In this document: one piece after another, positions 10,268 to 20,671 of the stretch | How positions within the stretch are numbered: the stretch's first letter is position 1 | Layout of the letters: the number at the start of each line of letters is the position of its first letter | Source of the DNA: Thalassocella blandensis | Lineage (GTDB): Bacteria; Pseudomonadota; Gammaproteobacteria; Pseudomonadales; Cellvibrionaceae | Direction of reading: 5' to 3' | Assembly: GCA_902141825.1 (NCBI GenBank) | Contig: CABFPG010000006.1 | Location: 186,001 to 250,000 of the forward strand | DNA: 64,000 bases | Notes under the pieces: generated by a model | Told to the model about the DNA's origin: nothing | Databases searched by the model: none | Seen by the model: only the letters and a program-made list of their open reading frames with translations | Made by a program: the position numbers and the translations under genes

Positions 10268-10867
10268 CTATTCAGCCAATTGGAACGTGAATCGGTTACG
10301 CACACCAGGAACTTCGATGGGCTCACCGTCAATCACTTTCGGCTTGTACTTAAATTTCTCGGCAGCTCGAACAGAGGCACTGGCGAATACAGACTGAGGA
10401 CAATCAACCACAGTAACGTCACGGGTTTCACCAGTAACCGTTACGGTGTATTCCACAGTACAGTAGCCTTCAATACCACGAGATGCTGCGCGCGAAGGAT
10501 ATTTTGGTTGTGGTTTTACGATAGGAAGGTAGTCACCATCCGAAGAAAAACCACTCAAACCACCCACTTTAAGCTTTTGATTAAGGTTGGGCTTAATTGA
10601 TACCGATACATCCACATTTGGATTTTCGAACTCTGGCTCAGGCAACTCTGGTGGTGGTTCGTCCACCTCCTCAGGCTTGTCCGGCTTGCTCGTATCATAC
10701 TCAGTGCTAATTTCACGCTGAGGCATGGTGATATCGGGGATTTTGTACTCATCGCCGTCGCCGGGCTCTTCAAAATTCTGGCTGATCAAAGTGTGCATAA
10801 TGAACACCAGACCACCAGTAATGAAAGCCGCAGGAACTAATGAAGTTATAAATCTAGCTGCACTCAT
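10268..10867 (-). CDS. tonB: Energy transducer TonB
   Basis: Couples the proton-motive force gathered by ExbB/ExbD to outer-membrane TonB-dependent receptors. The 199 residues have one N-terminal membrane anchor (about 7-28, FITSLVPAAFITGGLVFIMH), a Pro/Glu-rich periplasmic spacer (DKPEEVDEPPPELPEPE) and a C-terminal TonB domain (KYPSRAASRGIEGYCTVEYTVT...FKYKP). It lacks the usual SxxxH motif in its anchor, as do many TonB2-type proteins. It follows exbD by 14 bp. It may serve the siderophore receptor gene at 59826, among others. Confidence 0.9.
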   Translation of the reverse strand: MSAARFITSLVPAAFITGGLVFIMHTLISQNFEEPGDGDEYKIPDITMPQREISTEYDTSKPDKPEEVDEPPPELPEPEFENPNVDVSVSIKPNLNQKLKVGGLSGFSSDGDYLPIVKPQPKYPSRAASRGIEGYCTVEYTVTVTGETRDVTVVDCPQSVFASASVRAAEKFKYKPKVIDGEPIEVPGVRNRFTFQLAE

Positions 10868-10881
10868 ATGAGTTGTCCTAC

Positions 10882-11277
10882 TTATTGCTCGGCCGAAATG
10901 GAAATCTCACCTGCACCAATCTCGCGTGCTGCTTGCGCAACTTCGGTTACAGTTTTGATATTGGCTTCCTTATCAGCCTGAATTACGACTTTACCCTTCG
11001 GAGTTTCCTGGAAAAGGATTTTCAACTGGTCTTTAACTTGTCGAGATTCAAATTGGTTTTTGTTAATCCAGATTTTGTTATCGCCAGTAATCGCTACCAG
11101 AATCGGCGTTTTAACCGCTCCTGCAGTTGTCGCATCTGGGCGATTGATATCAACACCAGGTTCTTTGATGAAAGATGCCGTCACGATAAAGAAGATCAAC
11201 ATGATAAATACCACGTCGAGCATGGGCGTTAAGTCAATCGTGCCCGCGTCTTCTGATGATTCTGCTCGTTTACTCAT
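10882..11277 (-). CDS. exbD: ExbD/TolR-family protein
   Basis: A 131-residue stator subunit of the TonB energy-transduction complex. It has a short cytoplasmic N-terminus, one transmembrane helix (LDVVFIMLIFFIVTASF) carrying the proton-pathway Asp (about D21, in LTPMLDVVF), and a periplasmic C-terminal domain. Its place between an ExbB-like gene and tonB supports ExbD rather than TolR. The start codon has a GAGAAAACTC-type region upstream and lies 35 bp after the preceding ExbB stop. Confidence 0.92.
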   Translation of the reverse strand: MSKRAESSEDAGTIDLTPMLDVVFIMLIFFIVTASFIKEPGVDINRPDATTAGAVKTPILVAITGDNKIWINKNQFESRQVKDQLKILFQETPKGKVVIQADKEANIKTVTEVAQAAREIGAGEISISAEQ

Positions 11278-11312
11278 GAGTTTTCTCTTAATTCACTGGA
11301 AGCCGATGGACC

Positions 11313-11837
11313 TTAGTGGTCCATCGTCAAATGATCTTCGAAAAGTTGGTTCTCACGTTTGGCAATCTTATTGATATAAGTGTTACCAAAAACGCCTGAA
11401 AGTGCTGCCACCATACCTGCCATGGTGGGGATGGTGGCACGGGAAACCCCGGCTGCCATCGATTTCGCATCACCACCACCGGTGATGGAAAGCACATTAA
11501 ACACCTCGATCATACCGGTTACAGTTCCCAACAGCCCCATTAAAGGACATAAGGTTACCATTACCGCGATTACATCAAGGTTGGCGTCAACCTGTTCTCT
11601 AATACGAGAGATCATCGCATCACGAATTTTGTGAGCATTCCAAGACTTTCTCTCTGGGCGAGCTTCCCACTGGTCAATAGTATTATTAGCCAGTTTGCCC
11701 AGAGAACCTTTATAAAACCACAAACGTTCAAAGATGAGCGTCCACATAATGAAGGACAGCAGGGCGATCACATAAAGTACCGGACCACCCTTATCAAAGA
11801 AGGCGTTAATGTCAGCTAAAGCATCCATCATTGCCAT
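11313..11837 (-). CDS. exbB: MotA/TolQ/ExbB proton-channel protein (short form)
   Basis: A 174-residue inner-membrane channel subunit with three hydrophobic segments: about 16-35 (VLYVIALLSFIMWTLIF), about 90-115 (VMVTLCPLMGLLGTVTGMIEVF) and about 135-155 (VSRATIPTMAGMVAALSGVF). The PLMGLLGTVTGM signature is characteristic of ExbB/TolQ. It is the second, shorter ExbB of this operon and probably pairs with the adjacent exbD. Confidence 0.9.
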   Translation of the reverse strand: MAMMDALADINAFFDKGGPVLYVIALLSFIMWTLIFERLWFYKGSLGKLANNTIDQWEARPERKSWNAHKIRDAMISRIREQVDANLDVIAVMVTLCPLMGLLGTVTGMIEVFNVLSITGGGDAKSMAAGVSRATIPTMAGMVAALSGVFGNTYINKIAKRENQLFEDHLTMDH

Positions 11838-11848
11838 GCTATAGTCTC

Positions 11849-13225
11849 CTATTTACCTTCGGATTTCTCGGCAATAATGCCGGCGCTTTGCTCATCTAGA
11901 ATATGAATAATGGTTTTCGCTTTGCCATTGAGATAAGCGTGAATCAATACCGTAGGAATCGCTACGATCAGACCCAGTACTGTTGTTACCAATGCACCAG
12001 AAATACCACCGGCCATTGCAGTTGGGTCACCAGCACCGTAAATGGTGATTGCCTGGAAGGTTTGGATCATACCTACAACCGTACCCAACAGACCCAACAG
12101 TGGAGCCACCATGGAAACGATCTTAATGAAGCCAAGGTAAGCTTCGATGGATGGACGCTCTTTTAAGACTGCTTCTTCAAGTTTCAGTTCAAGCGACTCA
12201 CCGTCGATACCAGGGTTATCTTCAGCAACTTTCAACACGCGACCCAGTGGGTTGTTAGTTTTAGCTTGTGTCGCTTTAAGCTGACCACGAACTTTTCCAC
12301 CAACAGCCATAAGAGCCAACCAACGCCATAGAGATACAAGAATAGCGATCAGGAAGATAACAGTGATCACGTAACCTACAACGCCACCTTGATGCCAGCG
12401 CTCTTCCAGTGATGGGCTGTTAATAAGTGCAGCAAGTAATGTACCGCCTTGAGGTCCAGTTGGGTCAACACCTACTTTAGTGAAACCAACCGTTGCACCC
12501 TGCAATTCTTTAGCACCCGCCAGGAATTCATTTGGCTGACGACCTAACTCACCGATAGTGTCTTTAGCAGAGTTGTAAGAAAGGTACTTGCCGTCAGAAA
12601 CCAGGTTGTAGTTACCGATACGTACCACTTCACGCTGCTCAGTGTTACCAGCAGGGTCAGAAACTTCAGCAGTGAACTTAACTACACGACCAGATTCAAC
12701 GATTTCACGTTGCAGCTCATACCAAACGCGCTCAATCTCGTCGATTGTAGGCAGTTTAGTTTCGCTGTTCATCTTGTCGATCAATCCGTCCAGGAAGTCT
12801 GCACGATTTGGATACTGAGCACTTACGATAGAAGTTTCCATCATGCCAGCCAAGTCGCCAGATGTTGAGGTCAGGTGACCGAACAGCTCTTTCAAAGAAC
12901 CCATACGCTCATCAAGTTGCTTACGCTTTTGTTGAACCAGAAGTTCTTGCTCTTCGTACTTTTTCTCTAAACGATCTGAACGCGCTTCTTCAGCACGCTT
13001 TTCGTTCTCTGCTTTTTGCAATAAAGCTGCTTGATTCGCTTTGCTGCGACGGAATTCAGCTTCGCGCTGTGCCGCTTCTTTGGATTCAGCCACTTTACTG
13101 TCGCGAACCATTTTCAAAAGCTGATCAAGATCTGCCGCTTTGTCCTGTGCGAAAACCGCACCAGAGAAACTCATAATGCCGGCTGCAACAAGCCCTAAAA
13201 TGTTCTTATTGATACTTAATTTCAT
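11849..13225 (-). CDS. ExbB-like proton channel with periplasmic coiled-coil extension
   Basis: 458 residues: a signal peptide (cleavage near VFAQDKA), a charged coiled coil at about 30-115, a periplasmic region to about residue 270, then a C-terminal MotA/TolQ/ExbB domain (VAPLLGLLGTVVGMIQTFQAI). This long ExbB form is typical of the DUF3450/TonB clusters of marine gammaproteobacteria. The ATG overlaps the stop of the upstream DUF3450 gene by four bases, implying translational coupling. The extension likely contacts the DUF3450 or TPR protein. Confidence 0.88.
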   Translation of the reverse strand: MKLSINKNILGLVAAGIMSFSGAVFAQDKAADLDQLLKMVRDSKVAESKEAAQREAEFRRSKANQAALLQKAENEKRAEEARSDRLEKKYEEQELLVQQKRKQLDERMGSLKELFGHLTSTSGDLAGMMETSIVSAQYPNRADFLDGLIDKMNSETKLPTIDEIERVWYELQREIVESGRVVKFTAEVSDPAGNTEQREVVRIGNYNLVSDGKYLSYNSAKDTIGELGRQPNEFLAGAKELQGATVGFTKVGVDPTGPQGGTLLAALINSPSLEERWHQGGVVGYVITVIFLIAILVSLWRWLALMAVGGKVRGQLKATQAKTNNPLGRVLKVAEDNPGIDGESLELKLEEAVLKERPSIEAYLGFIKIVSMVAPLLGLLGTVVGMIQTFQAITIYGAGDPTAMAGGISGALVTTVLGLIVAIPTVLIHAYLNGKAKTIIHILDEQSAGIIAEKSEGK

Positions 13226-14007
13226 TGTGCTGCCTCCGGAGCCAAGATCGGTAATGGCATTACGTTAATCGAAGCCTGTTTCTTAGCGATTTTCAAACCA
13301 TTCAAAATTGCGGTGCGGTATTTAGCCGCATCAAGCGCTACCCACTCACGTTGAGTTTGGTCCCACGCACCAGCGTACTTAGTGTCTTTGGTTTGATACA
13401 TAAGGGCTACTTTACCCACACCGAAAACGTTCACTTCACGCTCTTGACCATCCACTTCCAGCTTATCTTCGTAGAAGTGCAGAGTACGCGCGTATTCAGC
13501 TTCAATGCTGTACGCTTCAAGAACCTGACGGAATTTTTCTGCAACAGAAATATCTGCACGATCCTGGTTGCCACGCAATTGGCTCAAACGCTTAGCGCGC
13601 TCATCAGGACGCAAAGGGATATCCAATGAAACGAACTGCTCTAAACCTTCCAACATACGAAGGATTAAAGGCTGAATTTGGCGCTCAATAACAGTCACGT
13701 TATCGATAGACTCTTCCAAGTCTTTGATCACTTTCAACTGGTTTTCCAGCTGCTTCTCAAGCTGTGCGTTGTAAACTTTTAAGCCTGCGATCTCTTTGTT
13801 TACAGATTTAAACTTGCGCAACAAGTCATTAGTTTCTTCTTGTAACTTATTGATTCTTTTTTGAGATTGTTGACCAGCGGTTGTTTTCGCTTGACCCACA
13901 CTCAGTACCTGATCAATTTTTGGATCTGCAAAGGCAGCACCACCAAATAGTGCTCCTGCAGAAATGACTGTGGTCAGTGCCACAGCTTTTATGCGCTGCT
14001 TCTTCAT
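13222..14007 (-). CDS. DUF3450 periplasmic coiled-coil protein
   Basis: First gene of the TonB-type operon. 261 residues: a signal peptide (about 1-28, ending AFADP), a long coiled coil at about 45-110 (RINKLQEETNDLLRKFKSVN and on) and a C-terminal globular part, matching the DUF3450 family in size and context. The function is not biochemically settled; context implies a periplasmic partner of the extended ExbB. GGGGG lies just upstream of the ATG, a strong ribosome-binding site. Confidence 0.85.
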   Translation of the reverse strand: MKKQRIKAVALTTVISAGALFGGAAFADPKIDQVLSVGQAKTTAGQQSQKRINKLQEETNDLLRKFKSVNKEIAGLKVYNAQLEKQLENQLKVIKDLEESIDNVTVIERQIQPLILRMLEGLEQFVSLDIPLRPDERAKRLSQLRGNQDRADISVAEKFRQVLEAYSIEAEYARTLHFYEDKLEVDGQEREVNVFGVGKVALMYQTKDTKYAGAWDQTQREWVALDAAKYRTAILNGLKIAKKQASINVMPLPILAPEAAQ

Positions 14008-14322
14008 AATTCCCCCGATTTGGGTGCTTGCATTTGGAAAGATTGCGACCGATAAACATTTTTTAGATTTATCGGATGGTTTTTAAAAAATTGAGATTTC
14101 GCCAAAGGCCGCCATTTTAATAAGACACTTCGCGAACATTCAATGACTTATAAAATACGCTTATAGACACCTCACTTAACATTACCGTAAGTAACACAAT
14201 AACCTCTACAGGTAACAAACAAGTAACAAACCAGTAACACCCGAACGTTTTTTGCACACCGTCAATTGCACGGAAAAGCTAATCAAGCCCTGATTTTTCT
14301 AGGCTTAGTAAATCAGCCTGGA
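14008..14322. promoter_or_regulatory. Upstream region of the TonB operon with phased repeats
   Basis: A 315-bp gene-free stretch upstream of the DUF3450 gene. It contains GTAACA at 14191, 14212, 14223 and 14234; on the operon strand this is TGTTAC repeated at 11-bp spacing, with one more copy two helical turns further out. Such phasing suggests a regulator-binding array, but no known site matches. The remainder shows nothing clear. Confidence 0.35.
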
Positions 14323-14832
14323 TCAGCTCTTACGCTTTAATTGCAAAAATGAATAAGCGTACGAATTGTTACTATCCGCCTCATATCGCTCATTCGAGAC
14401 CTCTTCCCACTGGTTTAAATCCAGCGCCGGAAAGAAGGCATCGCCGTCGATACTGGCTTCTACTCTGGTCAGGTACAAACGCTGACAAAGTGGCAACGCC
14501 TGCTTATAAAGCTGCGCTCCCCCTACCAACATTATTTTGTCCACACCCATCTCATCACTCAAGTCCTGCGCTTTTTGCAGAGCTTCAGTTAAGTCGTGCG
14601 CGACGTCTACCCCGTCACACGACCAATCCTGCTGGCGAGTCACTACCACGGTTTTGCGCCCGGGCAATGGTCGACCAATGGAATCAAATGTCAGGCGTCC
14701 CATCACCATTGGATGGCCCATGGTCACCTGCTTAAAATATTTTAAATCGGCAGAAAGTTTCCAGGGTAACCCGTTATCAACGCCGATCACGCCGTTTTCA
14801 GCTACCGCAACGACTATACAAATTTCCGCCAA
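14323..14832 (-). CDS. folA: Dihydrofolate reductase
   Basis: Reduces dihydrofolate to tetrahydrofolate with NADPH. The 169 residues carry the expected N-terminal signature (VAVAENGVIGVDNGLPWKL), MGHPMVMGRLTFDSIGRPLPGR for NADPH binding, and the IMLVGGAQLY segment. It lies 55 bp downstream of thyA on the same strand; the pair makes functional sense because thymidylate synthase consumes methylene-tetrahydrofolate and yields dihydrofolate. Confidence 0.96.
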   Translation of the reverse strand: MAEICIVVAVAENGVIGVDNGLPWKLSADLKYFKQVTMGHPMVMGRLTFDSIGRPLPGRKTVVVTRQQDWSCDGVDVAHDLTEALQKAQDLSDEMGVDKIMLVGGAQLYKQALPLCQRLYLTRVEASIDGDAFFPALDLNQWEEVSNERYEADSNNSYAYSFLQLKRKS

Positions 14833-14887
14833 AATTAACCCTCATTCAGTTTACGAAATGAATGTCTCACAATATTTAACTTACGAT

Positions 14888-15721
14888 TTAAATAGAGATC
14901 GGAGCTGGAATATGTGGATCAGCAATGTAATTGCAGAGTTCAAAATCGTCAAAACTAAATTCAAAAATATTATTTATAGCAGGGTTTATCTTCATTTGCG
15001 GCAAGGGGTGCGGAGTTCGCGCCAATTGCAGCTCAACCTGCTCTAAATGGTTCAAATATAAGTGGGCATCACCAAAAGTGTGCACAAAATCTCCCGGCTG
15101 CAATCCGCAAACCTGAGCCACCATCATGGTTAACAACGCATAAGACGCGATGTTAAACGGAACCCCTAAAAATACATCAGCGCTGCGCTGATAAAGCTGA
15201 CAGGACAACCGCCCATCACTTACATAAAACTGAAACAAGGTGTGGCAAGGAGGTAAAGCCATCAAACCTTTTTTAACGTTATCCTGCGGCGCTATACCCT
15301 CATCAGGCAATAGAGCGGGATTCCAAGCAGAAATAATTAAACGACGCGAATCCGGTTTTTTCTTAATCTGCTCGATAAGCTGTGCAAACTGGTCCAGCGA
15401 CTCACCGTTGGGCAATGGCCACGAGCGCCATTGCGCGCCGTAAACAGGACCAAGCTCACCTTCTTCGGTTGCCCATTCATTCCAAATTCGCACACCGTTT
15501 TCATTTAGGTATGCAATATTGGTATCACCTTTGAGAAACCACAAAAGCTCATGAATAATGGATTTTAAATGGCACTTCTTGGTCGTAACCAAAGGAAAGC
15601 CTTCCTGCAGGTTGAAGCGCATTTGATAACCAAACACACTCAACGTTCCGGTACCGGTACGATCTTCTTTTTTCGATCCGGTATCGCGGATATGCCGCAT
15701 TAAATCTAAATATTCTTTCAC
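14888..15721 (-). CDS. thyA: Thymidylate synthase
   Basis: Methylates dUMP to dTMP using 5,10-methylene-tetrahydrofolate. 277 residues, a normal ThyA length, with the catalytic cysteine in [12 protein letters not shown], the nucleotide-binding [18 protein letters not shown] segment and the [13 protein letters not shown]-terminal motif. Transcribed in the same direction as lgt and folA; lgt ends 200 bp upstream. Confidence 0.97.
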   Translation of the reverse strand: MKEYLDLMRHIRDTGSKKEDRTGTGTLSVFGYQMRFNLQEGFPLVTTKKCHLKSIIHELLWFLKGDTNIAYLNENGVRIWNEWATEEGELGPVYGAQWRSWPLPNGESLDQFAQLIEQIKKKPDSRRLIISAWNPALLPDEGIAPQDNVKKGLMALPPCHTLFQFYVSDGRLSCQLYQRSADVFLGVPFNIASYALLTMMVAQVCGLQPGDFVHTFGDAHLYLNHLEQVELQLARTPHPLPQMKINPAINNIFEFSFDDFELCNYIADPHIPAPISI

Positions 15722-15921
15722 GCGATTACTCTTTTACTCAGTGTTCTGCATTGCGTTTCAGCGATATCTCCCAGGGAAATCGTTTAACATCGCTGTTTAT
15801 TGTCAGATTTACACTGTTCGCACTTAATTACCCGGCTGCAAACCATCAAGCATAGCATTCTGCCAAATAAATGTTTAAGACGAACCGATCGAACTTACAC
15901 TCAATTAATAATAAAATCTGG

Positions 15922-16773
15922 TTATTTTTTAGCTTGCGCTTGTGCCGCTTCGATATCTTTTGCTTTCTGCGAGCTATAGGCCATATAAAAGATAAACAAG
16001 CCTATCACAATCATTGGCAGGCTGAGCAGCTGACCGCGCGTCATCCAGCCAAACATATAACCTATATGCGCATCCGGCTCCCGCACAAACTCCACAATAA
16101 AGCGGAAGAACCCATAACAGATCAGAAACAGTGATGACACTGCGGCACGTGGACGCGGGTTACGAGAAAACCAAAACAGGATCAGAAACAGCATCAAACC
16201 TTCAAAAAAGGACTGATAAAGCTGCGAGGGATGACGAATCAGATGCAGTTCGTCTTTGGGAAACTTCATGCCCCATGGCACAGTCGTGGCTCGCCCCCAA
16301 AGTTCACCGCCGATAAAATTCCCGATCCGCCCTAAGCCCAGACCGATCGGCACCAGTGGCGCTACGAAATCCATAATATCAATAAAGTGCTTCTTGGTTT
16401 TCTTGGCATAGAAGCTCATTGCCACCAACACACCAATCAAACCACCATGGAAGGACATTCCCCCTTCCCACACTTTAAACAATATACTCGGACTGTCGAG
16501 AAACGCTCCGAAATTGTAAAAAAGAATGTACCCAATACGGGCACCAATCACTATGCCCAGCGCACCATAGAACACCAGATCTTCAACTTGATCAGGCTTC
16601 AAAGGAGAATGTGGTTTTTTAGCGCGGTACGCTCCCAGGCCCCAAGCGGCTGCGAACGCAAATAAATACATCAGACCGTACCAATGCACATTAATCGGCC
16701 CAAAGGTTTTACCAAAAATTTCAAACGTCCCAATACTGACCGCTACAGGGTCTATGTCAGGGTAGTGGAGCAT
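15922..16773 (-). CDS. lgt: Prolipoprotein diacylglyceryl transferase
   Basis: Inner-membrane enzyme that transfers diacylglycerol from phosphatidylglycerol to the lipobox cysteine of prolipoproteins. It is polytopic, with the Lgt signature [16 protein letters not shown] and the [14 protein letters not shown] motif holding the essential histidine. I place the start at the internal ATG 16773 (283 residues, [15 protein letters not shown]), where family similarity begins, rather than 27 codons upstream. The C-terminal tail AQAQAKK is charged. The enzyme would process the many lipoproteins predicted in this window. Confidence 0.95.
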   Translation of the reverse strand: MLHYPDIDPVAVSIGTFEIFGKTFGPINVHWYGLMYLFAFAAAWGLGAYRAKKPHSPLKPDQVEDLVFYGALGIVIGARIGYILFYNFGAFLDSPSILFKVWEGGMSFHGGLIGVLVAMSFYAKKTKKHFIDIMDFVAPLVPIGLGLGRIGNFIGGELWGRATTVPWGMKFPKDELHLIRHPSQLYQSFFEGLMLFLILFWFSRNPRPRAAVSSLFLICYGFFRFIVEFVREPDAHIGYMFGWMTRGQLLSLPMIVIGLFIFYMAYSSQKAKDIEAAQAQAKK

Positions 16774-17060
16774 AGAGTTACCGCGTTGTTGATAGTGAGC
16801 AGCCTCGGAACGTGGACCGTAGACCGTACCCCCTATTGAGTAAATTTCCTCCAATGACTTGCCAGAACAAGCCCACTGGAAATTTCCAGATTATTGGAGA
16901 TCAAATTTGTGCCAATAAGTTTCGCAATATGATCGCGAATATTTTTAGAATAATGTAAAAGCTGGCGATCATACCATTGCCGGGAGGAGACTACGCAAGG
17001 ACTATTGCAAGATTATTGAAGCTTCCGCTCAAAAAACACACGGCTTTTATACGCCTTAGG

Positions 17061-19322
17061 CTATCCGTCAGTATCTGGCCGCAACAAACGGGTTAAGCCC
17101 GCTTCGCGGAAGGTCCCTTCCAAGCATCGATTGATCGATTCGGCATCCGGAAAAGCCATTACTTCATCCAGAATTTTTTCCGCCTGCTCCAGACTTACTG
17201 CACGAATCACAGATTTTACCTTTAACAGGTTCGCAGCACTCATGGACAGCACATCAAACCCCATCGCCACCAACAATAACGCCGCAGAAGGATCACCAGC
17301 CAATTCACCACAGATACTGACTGAAATACCTTCACTGTGAGAATCGTCCACCACCTTTTTTAGCGCCCGCAATACTGCCGGGTGAAGTGAATGATAAAGA
17401 TCTGCCACGCGCGCATTATTGCGGTCTACTGCCAGCAAATACTGGGTTAAATCGTTACTCCCCACCGAGAGAAAATCGACTCGCGCGGCAAACTCTTTCG
17501 CCTGATAAACCGCCGCCGGCACTTCCACCATCACCCCGATGGGCGGCATCTGCACCGAAAAGCCCTCTTCCAGAAGCTCATCATACGCACGATAAATCAG
17601 CATCTGCGCAATTTCCAATTCTGCCACATTGGAAATCATAGGCAGCATGATACGTAAATTTCCCAACCCTTCACTGGCCTTCAGCATGGCTCGCACCTGG
17701 GACAGGAAAATTTCAGGATGATCCAGAGTTACTCGAATACCGCGCCAGCCAAGAAAAGGATTGTCTTCTGTAATCGGGAAATAGGGTAAGGATTTATCCC
17801 CACCAATATCCAGTGTTCGCATGGTTACCGTATGCGGAGCAAATGCTTCCAACTGCTCGCGATACACCGCGCGCTGCTCTTCCTCACTGGGAAAGCGATC
17901 GCGCAACATAAAGGGCACTTCCGTACGATACAGGCCAACCCCTTCTGCACCGCGCTCAATAGAAATGATGGCATCGGCTTTTAACCCTGTATTTACCCAT
18001 AAAGCCACCCGGTGCTTATCGGTTGTTTCACAGGGAAGATCTTTTAAAGACTCAAGACCGGCGACCAGTAATTTATCTTCGTCGACAATTTCCTGATACT
18101 GCTCGCGCATCGCATCGCTGGGATCAGCAAATACCGCCCCACGATACCCGTCCACAATTAATTCGTGGCCATCCAAATGGGTGAAGGGAAGATCCACGGC
18201 CCCCATAACAGTGGGAATCCCCATGGAGCGTGCAAGAATGGCAATATGCGAGTTGCTTGAACCGCGCAGTGACACAATGCCCGCAAGTTTGCCTTGTGGA
18301 ACTTCCGCAAGCACGGAAGCGGTTAAATCTTCCCCCACCAGAATAGTGTTGTCGGGATATTCGCGCTTGTTCGCGGACGATGCCTGCTGCAGGGCAGCCA
18401 GTACACGACTCCCAAGATCTCTTACGTCAGATGCCCGCTCACGTAAATAGGGGTCGCTCATACTATTAAACGTGGATACGTGCTCAAGAATGACCTGGCT
18501 CCACGAATACTGTGCAGATAAGCCTGCACGTATTTTTTCTCGCACCTCTCCCCCGAGAGACTTATCATCGAGCATCGCCAAATACGCATCAAACAATATG
18601 CGCTCTTCTTTGTTCAGGCGGTTTTCCAGTTCTTCACCGAGGTTTTTCACATCCTCGCGCACGTCGGACAGACAGTTTTGGAAAAAATCCAACTCGCGCT
18701 CAACGTCCTCACAGGTTTGATACGGAACGGAGTACAAATCGGCAAGTGGCGAAGACACCACACATCGACCAATGGCAACACCGGAAGCCCCGGCCACACC
18801 AGTAAAACGCGCTTCTTTTTTCTGGCCAATCCCGCGCAACGCCCCGGTCGCTTCAGCATGGGCAATCACCCCTGCCAATTGCGCCGACATCGTCACTAGA
18901 AACGCCTCATCCCCTTCATCAAAACGCCGCTTTTGCGTTTGCTGAACGACCAAAACACCCAACACCTGACGATGATGAATGATGGGCGCACCAAGGAAAG
19001 AGCTGAATCGCTCTTCCCCCGTTTCTGGGAAGTACTGAAATTTAACGTGACTTTCGGCATCGTCGATATTAATCGGTTCTTCGCGCGTGGCGACGTAACC
19101 GACGAGGCCTTCTTCTTTAGACAGGGAAACTTTACCAACCGCATTCTGATGCAGGCCGTCAGTGGCCATCAGCACATACACATTGGACTGGTTACGCAAA
19201 AATACGGAGCACACATCCGCATTCATCGCAGCTTTCACACGACGAACAATAATCTCCAATACGGCATTTAAATCCGGGGCAGAATTTACCTCTTGGACGA
19301 TTTGCCGCAGTGAATTTAGCAT
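17061..19322 (-). CDS. ptsP: Phosphoenolpyruvate-protein phosphotransferase PtsP (EI-Ntr)
   Basis: First component of the nitrogen-related phosphotransferase relay (PtsP to NPr to EIIA-Ntr). 753 residues: an N-terminal GAF domain (about 1-165), an EI N-terminal region with the phospho-histidine segment [19 protein letters not shown] (His near 357) and a PEP-utilising TIM barrel ([43 protein letters not shown]). All hallmark motifs are present. The start overlaps the rppH stop by seven bases; rppH-ptsP is a common gammaproteobacterial pair. Confidence 0.96.
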   Translation of the reverse strand: MLNSLRQIVQEVNSAPDLNAVLEIIVRRVKAAMNADVCSVFLRNQSNVYVLMATDGLHQNAVGKVSLSKEEGLVGYVATREEPINIDDAESHVKFQYFPETGEERFSSFLGAPIIHHRQVLGVLVVQQTQKRRFDEGDEAFLVTMSAQLAGVIAHAEATGALRGIGQKKEARFTGVAGASGVAIGRCVVSSPLADLYSVPYQTCEDVERELDFFQNCLSDVREDVKNLGEELENRLNKEERILFDAYLAMLDDKSLGGEVREKIRAGLSAQYSWSQVILEHVSTFNSMSDPYLRERASDVRDLGSRVLAALQQASSANKREYPDNTILVGEDLTASVLAEVPQGKLAGIVSLRGSSNSHIAILARSMGIPTVMGAVDLPFTHLDGHELIVDGYRGAVFADPSDAMREQYQEIVDEDKLLVAGLESLKDLPCETTDKHRVALWVNTGLKADAIISIERGAEGVGLYRTEVPFMLRDRFPSEEEQRAVYREQLEAFAPHTVTMRTLDIGGDKSLPYFPITEDNPFLGWRGIRVTLDHPEIFLSQVRAMLKASEGLGNLRIMLPMISNVAELEIAQMLIYRAYDELLEEGFSVQMPPIGVMVEVPAAVYQAKEFAARVDFLSVGSNDLTQYLLAVDRNNARVADLYHSLHPAVLRALKKVVDDSHSEGISVSICGELAGDPSAALLLVAMGFDVLSMSAANLLKVKSVIRAVSLEQAEKILDEVMAFPDAESINRCLEGTFREAGLTRLLRPDTDG

Positions 19323-19840
19323 GCCCGAATTCCCGAATGACCTACACCCAGCTCACTGGCAAAAGCCCGGTTATATACCGGTACCAGCTCTTTCAGGGCT
19401 TTGCGATAAACATCGCGTTTAAACGATACAACTTTCGATAAAGGATACCAGTAACTCACCCAAGACCAATCATCAAATTCCGGGGATTCATTGAGATCCA
19501 GTTTAATTTCGGATTCTTCGGAGGTCAGTTGCAGGAGAAACCATTTTTGCTTTTGGCCAACACATACCGGCGATTTATCATTGCGCACCAGCTTTTTGGG
19601 CAAGCGATAACGCAACCAGCCACGAGTCACCCCAAGTACTTTCACGTCTTTTTCGACCAGACCAATTTCTTCGTGTAATTCGCGATAAAGCGCCAACTCC
19701 GGCGCTTCATCCGTTTTGATACCACCTTGGGGGAACTGCCACGCGTCTTGCCCGCCAACGCGTCGAGCCCATAACAAACGCCCTTGCTCATTCGCCAAGA
19801 CAATTCCAACATTGGGTCGAAATCCATCAGCGTCTATCAC
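19316..19840 (-). CDS. rppH: RNA pyrophosphohydrolase
   Basis: Nudix hydrolase that removes pyrophosphate from mRNA 5' ends and so triggers decay. 174 residues with the Nudix box [20 protein letters not shown] continuing IGL, and the family N-terminus [19 protein letters not shown] followed by LLWARRVG. First gene of the rppH-ptsP pair. Confidence 0.96.
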   Translation of the reverse strand: MIDADGFRPNVGIVLANEQGRLLWARRVGGQDAWQFPQGGIKTDEAPELALYRELHEEIGLVEKDVKVLGVTRGWLRYRLPKKLVRNDKSPVCVGQKQKWFLLQLTSEESEIKLDLNESPEFDDWSWVSYWYPLSKVVSFKRDVYRKALKELVPVYNRAFASELGVGHSGIRAC

Positions 19841-20006
19841 GTTAACCCTCGCAATTAATAGTTATAATAAGCGTGCTATTGTTTCACAGTTTGGCAATAT
19901 CCATCAATGTGCACACAACTAATGCCAAATTGAAGGACAACTTCCTTTATAATCAATAACTTATAGCAACAAAATCCAGAACTTGCACGCCGTTTGAGGT
20001 AACCCT

Positions 20007-20660
20007 TTGAGTTTAGCCATATTTGATTTAGACAATACCCTGCTGGGTGGCGACAGCGACCACAGCTGGGGTGAATTCATGGTCGAGCGTAAAATCGTTG
20101 ACGAAATTTCGTTCAAAAAAGCCAACGATCAGTTTTACGAGGACTACAAAGCCGGTAACCTGGACATTGAGGCCTATGTCGCCTTCGCCCTGGCCCCCTT
20201 GCGTACCCTAAGCACTCAACAGCAGCAACAGTTTCAAGCAGCGTTTCTGGAACAGAAAATTAAACCGTTGATGCTGCCAAAAGCACAAGCGCTTATCGAC
20301 AAACACCGCGCGGCAGGCGACACCCTGATGATCATCACCGCCACAAATCGCATTATTACCGCGCCCATAGCCGAGCTTTTAGGCATAGAAATCTTATTGG
20401 CGACAGATCCAGAGATTATTAATGGTGAAATAACAGGTAAAATAGATGGTATCCCTTGTTTTCAGGACGGCAAGGTACAACGTCTGGCATTATGGATGGA
20501 AAACACCAACGAAACCCTGGACGGCAGTTACTTCTATAGTGATTCGTTTAACGACATCCCTCTACTTGAGCAAGTATCCTACCCCTATGCGGTAGACCCA
20601 GACGAAAAACTAGAAAAACACGCACGCAGCCATGGCTGGCCTGTGATCAGCCTGCGCTAA
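20007..20660 (+). CDS. HAD-IB family phosphatase
   Basis: A 217-residue haloacid-dehalogenase hydrolase of the SerB/HAD-IB class. Motif I is FDLDNTLLGGDSD, motif II is in MIITATNR, and the late acidic motif is YSDSFNDIPLLE. Such proteins dephosphorylate small phosphometabolites; substrate not assigned. The start is TTG at 20007 with GAGG about seven bases upstream, because the N-terminal motif begins five residues in and no ATG is available. Followed after 11 bp by the imelysin lipoprotein gene. Confidence 0.88.
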   Translation: MSLAIFDLDNTLLGGDSDHSWGEFMVERKIVDEISFKKANDQFYEDYKAGNLDIEAYVAFALAPLRTLSTQQQQQFQAAFLEQKIKPLMLPKAQALIDKHRAAGDTLMIITATNRIITAPIAELLGIEILLATDPEIINGEITGKIDGIPCFQDGKVQRLALWMENTNETLDGSYFYSDSFNDIPLLEQVSYPYAVDPDEKLEKHARSHGWPVISLR

Positions 20661-20671
20661 TCGAGGAAAAA

